A stretch of 64,000 nt of DNA from Cyanobacteria bacterium GSL.Bin1 (lineage in GTDB: Bacteria; Cyanobacteriota; Cyanobacteriia; Cyanobacteriales; Rubidibacteraceae), in NCBI GenBank assembly GCA_009909085.1, contig JAAANX010000063.1, forward strand, positions 1 through 64,000, given 5' to 3'. Every line of letters begins with the position of its first letter. Positions within the stretch are counted from its first letter, which is position 1. The translations under genes were made by a program, and so were the position numbers. The notes under the pieces are model-generated. The model made no database searches and was not told where the DNA came from. It worked only from the letters and a program-made list of their open reading frames with translations. Below, one piece after another: positions 22,963 through 32,861 of this stretch.

Positions 22963-25242
22963 GTGGACGTGTTAAAAAATTTCAAAATCTCTCGCCTTTA
23001 CCCTGTGGTGGCAACAGCCTTTCTTTTCTCTGTCATTTACTCACAGGAGACCGTTGTTGCTCAAACAGCCACAGAGGCAGAATCGGAAACTCTTGAGCCA
23101 GAAGATAATTTAGATCCTTCTCCGGACACGCCGACTGCCCCAGAGGAGTCACCCGTCACGGAACCGGAGGATTTCGCCCCAGAAGATAATTTAGACCCTT
23201 CTCTAGAAATGCCGACTGCCCCAGAGGAGTCACCCGTCATGGAACCGGAGGATTTCGCCCCCGAAGACGCGGATCCTTCTCTAGAAATGCCGACTGCCCC
23301 AGAAGAAGCGCCTGTGACCGAACCGGAGGATTTCGCCCCCGAAGACAATGTGGATCCCTCTCCGGAAACTCCTTCTTCCCCAGAGGAGTCACCCGTCACG
23401 GAACCGGAGGACTTCGCGCCAGAAGGTGTTGACCCTTCTCCTGAAGCTCCTTCTTCTCAACAAGAAGAACCGCAAGTCCTGATTGTGGAAGTCGATGTGG
23501 AAGGCGTAGAAGGACGCTTAGCAGATATCATCTTTGAAACCACGAATGTGCAACCGGGGCGCTTGACCACGCGATCGCAGCTACAAGAAGATGTCAATGC
23601 CCTTTTTGCAACCGGTTTCTTCCGCAATGTGAGAGTGGTTCCCGAAGATACCCCCTTGGGAGTAAAGATCACATTTATTGTTGAACCGAATCCAGTTTTA
23701 GAAGAGGTACAAGTAAGCACGGTTCCGGAAGATGCAGAAACGCGAGTCCTACCGGAGTCGGTCGTTAATGACATTTTCAGTGAACAGTACGGAGAGATTC
23801 TGAACCTGCAAGAACTCCAACGGAATATTGAAGAACTGAATCAGTGGTATCAAGACAACGGTTATGATTTAGCACAAGTGGTCGGTTCTCCGGAAATTTC
23901 TCCTGATGGCGTAGTCACCTTAAACGTTGCGGAAGGGGTCATTGAAAAAATTCAGGTCACAACTTTTGATGAAGATGGCAACGAAATTGAAGGACGAACC
24001 CGCGATTTTATTGTCACCCGAGAAGTCGAATTATCCCAAGGAGATGTGTTTGAACGGGAAACGGCTCGCGCTGACTTAGAACGCATTTTTGGCTTAGGTA
24101 TTTTTGAGGATGCTAGTCTCTCCTTTACGCCCGGTGATGATCCCCGGAAAGTGGTTTTGAATTTTGAAGTTGTGGAAGGGAATACCGGTTCGATTGGGGC
24201 TGGTGCAGGGATCAGTTCTGACAGTGGTCTGTTTGGAACCGTGAGCTACCAAGAACAAAATTTAGGTGGAAATAATCAAAAGTTATCTGCGGAAGTCCAA
24301 GCAGGTGGACGAACACTCCTGTTTAATACCCGTTTTGTTGATCCGTGGATTGCAGGTGATCCCAATCGCACATCCTACGCTGTTGATTTGTTCCGTCGCC
24401 GTTCTCGTTCTGTGATTTTTGACGGCGGAGAAATTGACATTGATTTACCTAATGGGGATAATCCCCGAGTAGTGAGAACCGGAGGCGGGGTTACTTTTAG
24501 CCGCCCCCTTGCGCCCGATCCGTTTACTCGTCCAGATTGGACGCTTTCGGCAGGATTGGAATATAACCGCGTCCAAATCAAAGATGCTGATGGTGAAATT
24601 TCTCCAGAAGACGAGTTCGGCAATCAACTGGCGTTTGATGACAGTGGCGAAGATGACCTCTTTTTGCTGGAATTGGATGCGGTGCGCGATCGTCGCAACA
24701 ATCCCCGTCAACCGACTGATGGCTCTGTCTTACGCTTTGGGGTGGATCAATCTGTTCCCTTGGGTTCGGGCAATATTCTGTTTAATCGGGTGCGAGGCAG
24801 TTATAGTTATTTTATTCCCGTAGACATCACCAACTTTTCAGAAGAGGGGGGAGAAACTCTTGCCTTTAATTTGCAAGCGGGAACTGTCTTTGGCGATTTA
24901 CCGCCTTATGAAGCCTTCTCCCTGGGGGGAACAAATTCGGTGCGAGGCTATGACTTTGGCGATGTCGGTGCGGGACGCAGCTTTGTGCAAGCTACAGCCG
25001 AATACCGTTTTCCCATTTTTGCTATTGTTGGCGGTGCCCTTTTTGTGGATGTGGGAAGTGATTTAGGAACCGGCGACGATGTCCCTGGAGAACCGGCAGA
25101 AGTGCGCGATAAACCTGGAAGTGGTTTTGGTTACGGTCTTGGGGTGCGGGTGCAATCACCATTAGGACCGATTCGGATTGATTTTGGACTTAATGACGAG
25201 GGAGACAGTCGGATTCATTTCGGTATTGGGGAACGCTTTTAG
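22963..25242 (+). CDS. bamA: Omp85/BamA-family outer-membrane assembly protein with acidic repeat linker
   Basis: A 759-residue protein with a GTG start. An N-terminal signal sequence covers about 1-34 (cleavage near VVAQT). A low-complexity acidic linker of five 22-27-residue units lies at 45-171. POTRA domains cover about 172-415, and a C-terminal 16-strand barrel about 416-759 with the family motif VRGYDFGDVG and a final aromatic strand. It inserts beta-barrel proteins into the outer membrane. Cyanobacterial Omp85 usually has a Pro-rich N-terminal stretch, but repeats this regular are notable. The lpxC-fabZ-lpxA-lpxB genes follow, joining barrel assembly with lipid A synthesis. Confidence 0.92.
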   Translation: MDVLKNFKISRLYPVVATAFLFSVIYSQETVVAQTATEAESETLEPEDNLDPSPDTPTAPEESPVTEPEDFAPEDNLDPSLEMPTAPEESPVMEPEDFAPEDADPSLEMPTAPEEAPVTEPEDFAPEDNVDPSPETPSSPEESPVTEPEDFAPEGVDPSPEAPSSQQEEPQVLIVEVDVEGVEGRLADIIFETTNVQPGRLTTRSQLQEDVNALFATGFFRNVRVVPEDTPLGVKITFIVEPNPVLEEVQVSTVPEDAETRVLPESVVNDIFSEQYGEILNLQELQRNIEELNQWYQDNGYDLAQVVGSPEISPDGVVTLNVAEGVIEKIQVTTFDEDGNEIEGRTRDFIVTREVELSQGDVFERETARADLERIFGLGIFEDASLSFTPGDDPRKVVLNFEVVEGNTGSIGAGAGISSDSGLFGTVSYQEQNLGGNNQKLSAEVQAGGRTLLFNTRFVDPWIAGDPNRTSYAVDLFRRRSRSVIFDGGEIDIDLPNGDNPRVVRTGGGVTFSRPLAPDPFTRPDWTLSAGLEYNRVQIKDADGEISPEDEFGNQLAFDDSGEDDLFLLELDAVRDRRNNPRQPTDGSVLRFGVDQSVPLGSGNILFNRVRGSYSYFIPVDITNFSEEGGETLAFNLQAGTVFGDLPPYEAFSLGGTNSVRGYDFGDVGAGRSFVQATAEYRFPIFAIVGGALFVDVGSDLGTGDDVPGEPAEVRDKPGSGFGYGLGVRVQSPLGPIRIDFGLNDEGDSRIHFGIGERF
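23095..23475 (+). repeat. in-frame tandem repeat coding for acidic Pro/Glu units
   Basis: Five units of 66-81 bases, each coding for 22-27 residues of the pattern EPEDFAPED.(V)DPS.E.P(T/S)(A/S)PEESPVT. DNA identity between neighbouring units is high in the middle (units 2-4), indicating recent duplication. The units lie between the signal peptide and the first POTRA domain. Confidence 0.85.
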
Positions 25243-25253
25243 GTCAGTCACTC

Positions 25254-25300
25254 GTGACTAATGACCAATGACCAATGACTAATGACTAATGACTAATGAC
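25254..25300. repeat. heptamer tandem repeat reaching the lpxC start
   Basis: Six or so tandem ACTAATG / ACCAATG units. The ATG used by lpxC (25296-25298) sits in the final unit. Upstream ATGs in the array occur every 7 bases; the one in frame (25275) runs into a TAA after four codons. The array occupies the place where a ribosome binding site would be expected. Confidence 0.85.
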
Positions 25301-26132
25301 AAACCAACAAACGATCGCGCAATCTTTTACGCTAACAGGGGTCGGGCTACACTCAGGGCAAACTGTCACGGTAGCCGTTCAACCTGCAGCAGCAGATGAA
25401 GGGCGCTACTTTGTCCGCACTGATTTAGCAGAACAACCGATCATTCCAGCAACCGTGATGGCAGTCAGTCAAACTCAAATGTCAACGGAATTAGCCAAGG
25501 GAGAAGCGACGGTACGCACAGTGGAACACTTATTATCGGCACTAGTGGGTCAGGGGATTGATAATGCCAGAATTGAAGTAGATGGTCCCGAATTGCCTTT
25601 ACTAGATGGCTCAGCACAAGAGTGGGTCGCCGCACTCCAACAAGTAGAGCGAGTGAGTTGTCAAGTGCCTCAAAAATCAGCAATTCAAGTGACTCGTCCG
25701 ATTTGTGTGCAAGAGGAAGACGCCGTCGTTGCTGCTTTCCCAGCAACGACCACTCGCCTCAGTTATGGCATTGATTTTCCCGTGCCCGTAATTGGTCAGC
25801 AATGGTACAGTTGGGAAGCACAACAAGAAGCCTATCAAAGCGCGATCGCGCCGGCAAGAACGTTTGTCCTCGCTGAGCAAATAGATGCCTTGCGCCAAGC
25901 CGGACTGATTAAAGGAGGCAGTTTAGACAATGCCTTAGTTTGTAATCAAGAGGGTTGGTTAAATCCGCCTTTACGCTTTGCAAATGAACCCGTTCGTCAT
26001 AAACTGTTAGATTTAGTGGGTGATTTAAGCCTCCTGGGAACGCTTCCCCAAGCCCATATCGTGGCCTATAAAGCCAGTCATCGTTTACATATTCGTCTGG
26101 CAAAGCTCATCACCGAACATCACAATGAATAG
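25296..26132 (+). CDS. lpxC: UDP-3-O-acyl-N-acetylglucosamine deacetylase
   Basis: A 278-residue zinc amidase for the committed step of lipid A synthesis. The start [19 protein letters not shown], the zinc-ligand motif TVEHLLSAL (His78) and the second motif [12 protein letters not shown], which holds a His and an Asp ligand, are all present. Length is slightly shorter than the E. coli enzyme (305), as common in cyanobacteria. No Shine-Dalgarno is seen; the upstream region is a heptamer repeat array. The gene follows the Omp85 gene by 53 bases. Confidence 0.95.
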   Translation: MTNQQTIAQSFTLTGVGLHSGQTVTVAVQPAAADEGRYFVRTDLAEQPIIPATVMAVSQTQMSTELAKGEATVRTVEHLLSALVGQGIDNARIEVDGPELPLLDGSAQEWVAALQQVERVSCQVPQKSAIQVTRPICVQEEDAVVAAFPATTTRLSYGIDFPVPVIGQQWYSWEAQQEAYQSAIAPARTFVLAEQIDALRQAGLIKGGSLDNALVCNQEGWLNPPLRFANEPVRHKLLDLVGDLSLLGTLPQAHIVAYKASHRLHIRLAKLITEHHNE

Positions 26133-26360
26133 CTCATTGTTTATGCTGGGTAACTGCTGACGAATAAATGAAATGACCCCCTAACCCCTTAAAATTAACT
26201 TAAAAAGTGCGTTATTCTGAGGGCGCTAGTTCTGGGTTGCTTCACCATATTACTTGTCTCAATCCGGATTTTCTCAGAAATTAGACGTTCTCCTGGCAAA
26301 GCGTCACACTGGCGCCAAAACCATTTCACCCGTAAATCTAAATTTTTGTAAACACGACTT

Positions 26361-26870
26361 ATGTCTTCAGTAACTTCCGAACCCACTCATCTCGCATCTA
26401 CTTCTGATAACGCTTCCAATTCTGCCTCAGAAGTAGAGAAAACTGTTTATACGGTTGAGGAAATTCAAAAGCTACTGCCTCACCGCTATCCGTTTGCACT
26501 GGTTGACCGCATTATTGATTATGTTCCTGGTGAAAGTGCGGTCGGACTGAAAAATGTGACGTTCAACGAACCTCATTTTCAAGGACATATTCCCAATCGT
26601 CCCATTATGCCTGGTGTTTTAATCGTCGAAGCCATGGCACAAGTGGGGGGAGTCGTGTTGACTCAACTTCCCAGTGTCGAAGGCAGTTTTTTCGCGTTTG
26701 CTGGGATTGATAAAATCCGCTTCCGTCGTCCCGTTGTCCCTGGCGACCAACTCATCATGAGTGTTGAGTTATTATCTTTCAAGCGAGGGTTTGGCAAAAT
26801 GCAAGGACGCGCGACGGTTGATAACCAAGTGGCTGCCGAAGGAGTCATGCTGTTTTCCTTGTTCGAGTAA
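26361..26870 (+). CDS. fabZ: 3-hydroxyacyl-ACP dehydratase FabZ
   Basis: A 169-residue hot-dog-fold dehydratase. Residues 1-28 are a Ser/Thr-rich extension not needed for the fold. The core begins at [19 protein letters not shown]. The catalytic His76 is in [15 protein letters not shown] and the catalytic Glu90 in VLIVEAMAQ. It removes water in each round of fatty-acid elongation and competes with LpxA for hydroxyacyl-ACP. It lies 228 bases after lpxC, in a gap with no other feature, and 11 bases before lpxA. Confidence 0.96.
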   Translation: MSSVTSEPTHLASTSDNASNSASEVEKTVYTVEEIQKLLPHRYPFALVDRIIDYVPGESAVGLKNVTFNEPHFQGHIPNRPIMPGVLIVEAMAQVGGVVLTQLPSVEGSFFAFAGIDKIRFRRPVVPGDQLIMSVELLSFKRGFGKMQGRATVDNQVAAEGVMLFSLFE

Positions 26871-26881
26871 GGAGAGGTTTT

Positions 26882-27679
26882 GTGGGTACATCATTAATTC
26901 ATCCCACTGCTGTGATTTCTGATCGAGCCGAGATCGCCCCAAACGTCCAAATTGGGGCTTATGCAGTCATTGGAGACAACGTCAAAATTGGTTCTCAGAC
27001 TACCATTGGTTCTCATGTCGTGATTGAAGGACCCACAGAAATTGGAGCCAATAACCGTATTTTTCCTGGGGCGGTCATTGGCTTAGAACCCCAAGATTTG
27101 AAATATCAAGGGGCAAACAGTTGGGTGAAAATTGGCGATGATAATCTCATCCGCGAGTATGTCACGATTAACCGGGCGACTGATGAAGGAGAAATTACAG
27201 AAATTGGCAATCATACTTTACTCATGGCTTGTGTTCATGTGGCTCATAATTGTGTCATCGGGAATGAAGTTGTCATTGCCAATAATGTCGCCCTCGCCGG
27301 TCATGTTCACATTGAGGAAAAAGCAACCATTGGTGGGGTATTAGGAATCCATCAATTTGTTCACATCGGTAAATTGGCAATGATAGGAGGAATGAGTCGG
27401 ATTGATCGCGATGTTCCTCCCTATACCTTAGTTGCAGGCAATCCTGCCCGGGTACGCTCCCTGAATTTGATTGGTCTGAAACGACGCGGTTACACTGGCG
27501 AAGACATTGCCCAACTCAAAAAAGCGTTTCGTCTGTTATATCGTTCCAGTTATCGCTTAGAAGAAGCGTTAGTGCAACTCGAATGTCTCTCTGATTCAGA
27601 AGCTCTACAACATTTATATCACTTTGTCAAAGCGTCTCGGAGTAGTAACCGTCGCGGGTTAACGCCTCAAGGAGGATAG
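26882..27679 (+). CDS. lpxA: UDP-N-acetylglucosamine O-acyltransferase
   Basis: A 265-residue left-handed beta-helix acyltransferase with a GTG start preceded by AAGGAG. Hexapeptide repeats run from residue 6 to about 185 (HPTAVISDRAEIAPNVQIGAYAVIG). The catalytic His lies in MACVHVAHNCVIGN. A C-terminal helical bundle follows. It transfers a hydroxyacyl chain to UDP-GlcNAc, the first lipid A step. The gap to fabZ is 11 bases and to lpxB 11 bases, so all three are probably one transcript. Confidence 0.96.
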   Translation: MGTSLIHPTAVISDRAEIAPNVQIGAYAVIGDNVKIGSQTTIGSHVVIEGPTEIGANNRIFPGAVIGLEPQDLKYQGANSWVKIGDDNLIREYVTINRATDEGEITEIGNHTLLMACVHVAHNCVIGNEVVIANNVALAGHVHIEEKATIGGVLGIHQFVHIGKLAMIGGMSRIDRDVPPYTLVAGNPARVRSLNLIGLKRRGYTGEDIAQLKKAFRLLYRSSYRLEEALVQLECLSDSEALQHLYHFVKASRSSNRRGLTPQGG

Positions 27680-27690
27680 GGCAAACGGTT

Positions 27691-28851
27691 ATGCCAAAGG
27701 TATTTATTAGCACGGGAGAAGTCTCTGGTGATTTACAAGGGGCGTTGTTAGTGGAAGCCCTTTATCGGCAAGCCAAGACTAAACAATTGCCATTAGAGGT
27801 GGTTGCCTTAGGAGGAGGACGCATGGCAAGCGCCGGGGCAACTTTATTGGGGAATACAACCAATATTGGCTCAGTGGGGATTTTAGAATCGCTGCCGTTT
27901 GTGCTGCCAACGCTTAAGGTACAACGACGTGCCAAGCAGTTTTTGCGAGAGTCGTCGCCAGATGTTTTAGTTTTAATTGATTATATGGGTCCTAATCTTG
28001 CCATTGGCAATTATGTCCGGAAACATCTCCCCCAGTTGCCGATTGTTTATTATATTGCTCCGCAAGCCTGGGTTTGGTCCCCCTTTCCTCAGGATGCCAA
28101 GGCAATTGCCAACGTTAGTGATCGCTTACTGGCCGTTTTTCCAGAGGAGGCTCGATTTTTTGCCGCAAAAGGAGTAAAGGTTACTTGGGTGGGACATCCC
28201 TTGTTAGATCGAATGGCAAATGCCCCAACTCGGTCTCAAGCGCGACAAAAACTCGATTTTGAGGAAGAAGAAACCCTTATTACTCTGATTCCGGCGTCTC
28301 GTCAGCAAGAAATTCAGTATTTGTTACCGGTAATTTTAGAAGCAGCAGTAGCTCTACAGGAAAAATTACCCCATGTCAAGTTTTTATTGCCGCTTTCTAA
28401 TCCCGAATTTTTGAGTACGATTCAAGCCGCACTTGCACGCTATCAGTTGGCAGTGGAAGTGATTGTAGAAGATACGCTCAGCGCGATCGCGGCAGCTGAT
28501 TTAGCCATTGCCAAGTCCGGAACCGTCAATTTAGAACTAGCGCTACTCAATGTTCCACAAGTGGTTTTGTATCGCGTAAATCCACTAACAATGTGGTTAG
28601 GACGACGCTTTTTAAACTTTTCCGTCCCGTTTATTTCTCCCACTAATTTAGTGGTTAACGAACCGATTGTTCCTGAATTATTGCAAGAAGAAGCAACGGC
28701 TTCTCGGGTGGTTACAGAAGCGATCGCGTTACTAAGCGAACCTTCAAAACGAGAGAGCATGCGAGAGGGATATCAGCGGGTGCGAGAGGGATTAGGAGAA
28801 GTGGGGGTGCGCGATCGCGCTGCCCAAAAAATTCTGTCGCTTTTGATGTGA
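27691..28851 (+). CDS. lpxB: lipid-A-disaccharide synthase
   Basis: A 386-residue GT19 glycosyltransferase. The start FISTGEVSGDLQGALLVEAL, the middle YYIAPQAWVWSPFPQDAKAIA motif and the C-terminal AIAKSGTVNLELALLNVPQVVLYRV identify it. It joins UDP-2,3-diacylglucosamine and lipid X at the inner face of the cytoplasmic membrane. It is the last gene of the outer-membrane cluster. lpxD and lpxH are not in the window. Confidence 0.96.
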   Translation: MPKVFISTGEVSGDLQGALLVEALYRQAKTKQLPLEVVALGGGRMASAGATLLGNTTNIGSVGILESLPFVLPTLKVQRRAKQFLRESSPDVLVLIDYMGPNLAIGNYVRKHLPQLPIVYYIAPQAWVWSPFPQDAKAIANVSDRLLAVFPEEARFFAAKGVKVTWVGHPLLDRMANAPTRSQARQKLDFEEEETLITLIPASRQQEIQYLLPVILEAAVALQEKLPHVKFLLPLSNPEFLSTIQAALARYQLAVEVIVEDTLSAIAAADLAIAKSGTVNLELALLNVPQVVLYRVNPLTMWLGRRFLNFSVPFISPTNLVVNEPIVPELLQEEATASRVVTEAIALLSEPSKRESMREGYQRVREGLGEVGVRDRAAQKILSLLM

Positions 28852-28992
28852 TGACAAAGTCTTAGATAGGTGGAAGGAAATGGGAAAAATGGTAGCTAAA
28901 ATGCTTACAGTATAATAATTTTAGCGATTTGAGGGACATTTGCAGAGGATTAGAAATCAGCAGGGGTATACTTTGTAAACAAGGAGGTTTTC

Positions 28993-29991
28993 GTGTTCAC
29001 ACTTGCTAAGGAAATCGCTCGTCAAGCGAATGAAGTCAATCGATTATCTCACTCGGTTCACACGGTCAAACTTTCGCTACAGCATCCCATCCGATTAGTG
29101 GGAATCGGTACATCCTTGCACGCCTGTCGGATCGCCGAGTGGTGGTTTTGCACGTTCAGTAGTGATTCCTGCGATGTGCGTGCTGTAGAAGCTCATTACT
29201 TTGCCCTACATCATGCAATCGATTCGAGGATGCAACTTGTAGTGGTCAGTCATCGCGGTACGAAGCGGTTTACTAATGAAGCCTTACGTCGAGCGAAAGC
29301 AGTTGGGGCACGAACAATCGTTATTACTGCTGATTCAGAAGTCACTCCAGATTCTGATGAAGTCCTTCGCACTTGTTCACCAGATGCAGTATCAACCCAT
29401 ACTGTTTCCTACACATCCGCACTAGTCGTCCTTGGTCAACTCGTGTCAAACTCTCTTGGCAGCACTGGTGCTAGCCTATTAGATGACCTTCAGCATGTTG
29501 GGGAATCAATTAAACACACCCTTGCAGTTGATCTCCCGGCAATGATAATCGACTCTGTGTGTGAACATGAGCGTCTACTTATTGTTGGCTTTGGTACTGA
29601 CGCAATTACAGCCGACGAAGCGGCGCTCAAACTGAAAGAAGGAACGTATAAGTGGGCTGAGAGTCTGACAACAGAATTCGCGTTACATGGACCTCCTGCC
29701 TCTTACGATAGCTCACTGTGTGCCCTAATCATTCAACCCAATATCAACGATGGTGGACGGACTGAAACGTTATGTCATCTAATGCGACAGCTTGGTACTG
29801 ACTGTTGGACGATTGGAAATAATGGTGATATCAAGATTCCGAATGTAGCGAGTTCTGTGAAGCCGTTGGTCGATATCATACCATTACAGCGAATTGTGAA
29901 CCAAGTGGCCGAACAAGTGGGGTCAAATCCCGACACAATTCGTACAGATAGAGAGCCGTGGAAGTCCGCCATGCTTGGGTTTCAGTTGTAA
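28993..29991 (+). CDS. GlmS-like double SIS-domain protein without amidotransferase part
   Basis: A 332-residue protein with two SIS (sugar isomerase) domains. The first has VGIGTSLHACRIAEW at 36-50, like the GlmS CGTS motif, and SHRGTKRFT at 86-94 where SxSGxT is usual. The second has VGFGTDAITADEAALKLKEG near 198-217 and AESLTTEFALHGPPASYD at 222-239, resembling the GlmS AE...GELKHGP segment. The N-terminal glutaminase domain of GlmS is absent, so it may isomerise or deaminate an amino-sugar phosphate or only bind one. A GTG start follows a perfect AAGGAGG, unusual among its neighbours. There is no HIP1 site in the gene. Transfer from outside is suspected. Confidence 0.75.
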   Translation: MFTLAKEIARQANEVNRLSHSVHTVKLSLQHPIRLVGIGTSLHACRIAEWWFCTFSSDSCDVRAVEAHYFALHHAIDSRMQLVVVSHRGTKRFTNEALRRAKAVGARTIVITADSEVTPDSDEVLRTCSPDAVSTHTVSYTSALVVLGQLVSNSLGSTGASLLDDLQHVGESIKHTLAVDLPAMIIDSVCEHERLLIVGFGTDAITADEAALKLKEGTYKWAESLTTEFALHGPPASYDSSLCALIIQPNINDGGRTETLCHLMRQLGTDCWTIGNNGDIKIPNVASSVKPLVDIIPLQRIVNQVAEQVGSNPDTIRTDREPWKSAMLGFQL

Positions 29992-30236
29992 AACGTAGTG
30001 TATAAACCTTGAAGTATTTTATTAATCCATGCAGTCACAGAATACACCTCCCGTTTAGTGAGGCACCTGCTGTGTAGAAGAGGGCACTGACAAACTTTCC
30101 TCAGTACAAAAGGTTTCGTGGCGCGATCGCGTCATTATCAATAGCCAGTCTAGGTATCAAGGTGTTGAACTAATGAGCGGTCTTAGTGTTTGTGATATAG
30201 TGAAGGACACTCTCAGAGATCAAAGAGGAGTCTTGA

Positions 30237-30926
30237 ATGCACCTATTAATCCCTGCTGCAGGACGGGGACAACGAATGGGCAGCGATCGCAATAAGTTAT
30301 TATTACCTTTACTGGGAAAACCCTTGCTGGCGTGGACGATCTTGGCAGCAGAGGCTTCAACAGCAATTAAATGGATTGGGATTGTGGGTCAAGCTTTTGA
30401 TTTTCCTGACTTTCAAGCCATTTTAGATGATTTAAATTTGGCAACGCCTGTGGTTTTTATTGAAGGCGGAAAAACGCGTCAAGAGTCAGTCTGTAATGGT
30501 TTGGATGCCCTCCCAGAAGGCGCAACGGAAGTGTTAATCCACGATGGGGCGAGATGTTTGGTAACGCGGGAATTATTTGACCGGTGTAGTGAAGCTCTCA
30601 GCACCTGTCAAGGATTAATTGCGGCAGTTCCCGTGAAAGATACAATTAAGGTTGTCGATGAAACGGGCTTTGTTAAAGATACCCCAGAGCGACGCCAAAT
30701 GTGGGCCGCGCAAACGCCACAGGGGTTTCAAGTAGAATTGCTCAAGTCCTGTCATCGCAAAGGCAAAGTATTGGGTTGGCAAGTGACCGATGATGCTGCG
30801 CTATTTGAACGATGTCAACTCCCCGTGAAAATTGTGGAAGGAGAAGAAACGAATCTGAAGTTAACCACGAAATTCGATTTGCAGTTAGCTGAATTTATCT
30901 TACTTCAACGATCAGGTGAGGCGTAG
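30237..30926 (+). CDS. ispD: 2-C-methyl-D-erythritol 4-phosphate cytidylyltransferase
   Basis: A 229-residue enzyme of the MEP isoprenoid pathway. The N-terminal nucleotide loop LLIPAAGRGQRMGSDRNKLLLPL and motifs VLIHDGARCLVTREL and AAQTPQGFQ are diagnostic. It makes CDP-methylerythritol, feeding carotenoid and phytol synthesis, including the crt genes further on. RBS GAGGAG lies upstream. The stop codon is inside a hairpin (30923-30951) shared with the convergent thiC gene. Confidence 0.96.
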   Translation: MHLLIPAAGRGQRMGSDRNKLLLPLLGKPLLAWTILAAEASTAIKWIGIVGQAFDFPDFQAILDDLNLATPVVFIEGGKTRQESVCNGLDALPEGATEVLIHDGARCLVTRELFDRCSEALSTCQGLIAAVPVKDTIKVVDETGFVKDTPERRQMWAAQTPQGFQVELLKSCHRKGKVLGWQVTDDAALFERCQLPVKIVEGEETNLKLTTKFDLQLAEFILLQRSGEA

Positions 30927-30951
30927 GGGAGGGTAAACCCTTTTCCCCTAC
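30923..30951. terminator. hairpin between convergent ispD and thiC
   Basis: GTAGGGGA at 30923-30930 pairs with TCCCCTAC at 30944-30951, with an inner GGG/CCC pairing across TAAA. The stem begins at the ispD stop codon and lies 14 bases from the thiC stop. It could end transcription from either side, but T-tracts are weak. Confidence 0.5.
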
Positions 30952-30964
30952 TTAGCAGCTCAAC

Positions 30965-32359
<1,395 letters not shown>

Positions 32360-32362
32360 TCA

Positions 32363-32443
32363 CAGCTTCCCTACGTCGGTGCTAGCCGATCTCAGGTTCT
32401 CGGGGTGTAATCTCAGCCTGTTTCAGCCCAGGCACCCCCAGCT
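32363..32443 (-). promoter_or_regulatory. TPP riboswitch (THI element) of thiC
   Basis: On the minus strand the leader contains GGGGGTGCC, then GCTGAAACAGGCTGAGA with the conserved CTGAGA, then ACACCCCGAGAACCTGA with the conserved ACC...GAACCTGA, and ends with GACGTAGGGAAGC. These are the key blocks of the TPP aptamer in the correct order. It lies about 20 bases before the thiC start, leaving space for a small translation-control element rather than a long terminator. Confidence 0.93.
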
Positions 32444-32498
32444 TATTCGCAAATCCTAGCATACGTAGTTGCGCGATCGTTACCAATCTGTTAAAAAT

Positions 32499-32639
32499 TT
32501 ATGCTTGCTGTTTATTAAAATCTAAATCATCAAGGTCATCGTCTCGATTAAAAGTCAAGACACCAAAAGAGAGGGCAATGATGATCAGCAAGCCAAGAAC
32601 AGAGAAAGCAATTAAAGAATTGACAAAATTCTGAAACAT
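32499..32639 (-). CDS. 46-residue single-helix membrane protein
   Basis: A small open frame from ATG at 32639 to TAA at 32499. The protein starts MFQNFVNSLIAFSVLGLLII, has one membrane helix at about 8-30, and ends in a very acidic tail, NRDDDLDDLDFNK. The hydrophobic-then-charged layout is that of small photosystem, cytochrome b6f or NDH-1 subunits, but it does not match PsbX, Psb30, PsbZ, PetN, PetM or PsaM as I remember them. It lies upstream of the thiC riboswitch on the same strand. Coding status is inferred from composition only. Confidence 0.55.
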   Translation of the reverse strand: MFQNFVNSLIAFSVLGLLIIIALSFGVLTFNRDDDLDDLDFNKQQA

Positions 32640-32861
32640 AATCACAAAACATAGATAAAAACATAAGATCATTATAAAATATGACTTAAATCATTTTAAT
32701 GATTGATTAATTTGTGTAAACAAAGTGATATAAAATCAGGACATTTCCCTGATGTCTTAATCGCCTTTTCTGGCTCACATTTTCACCTGTAGCAAGGGCG
32801 TCATTGAAAATCGTGTTTTTCGGTTCCGTATGCCATACAACGAGAGTTGGATTCGTAAACT

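Noticed and set aside
23061-23399. Minus-strand frame opposite the Omp85 linker
   Set aside because: A Ser/Gly-rich shadow of the tandem repeat, without a start context.
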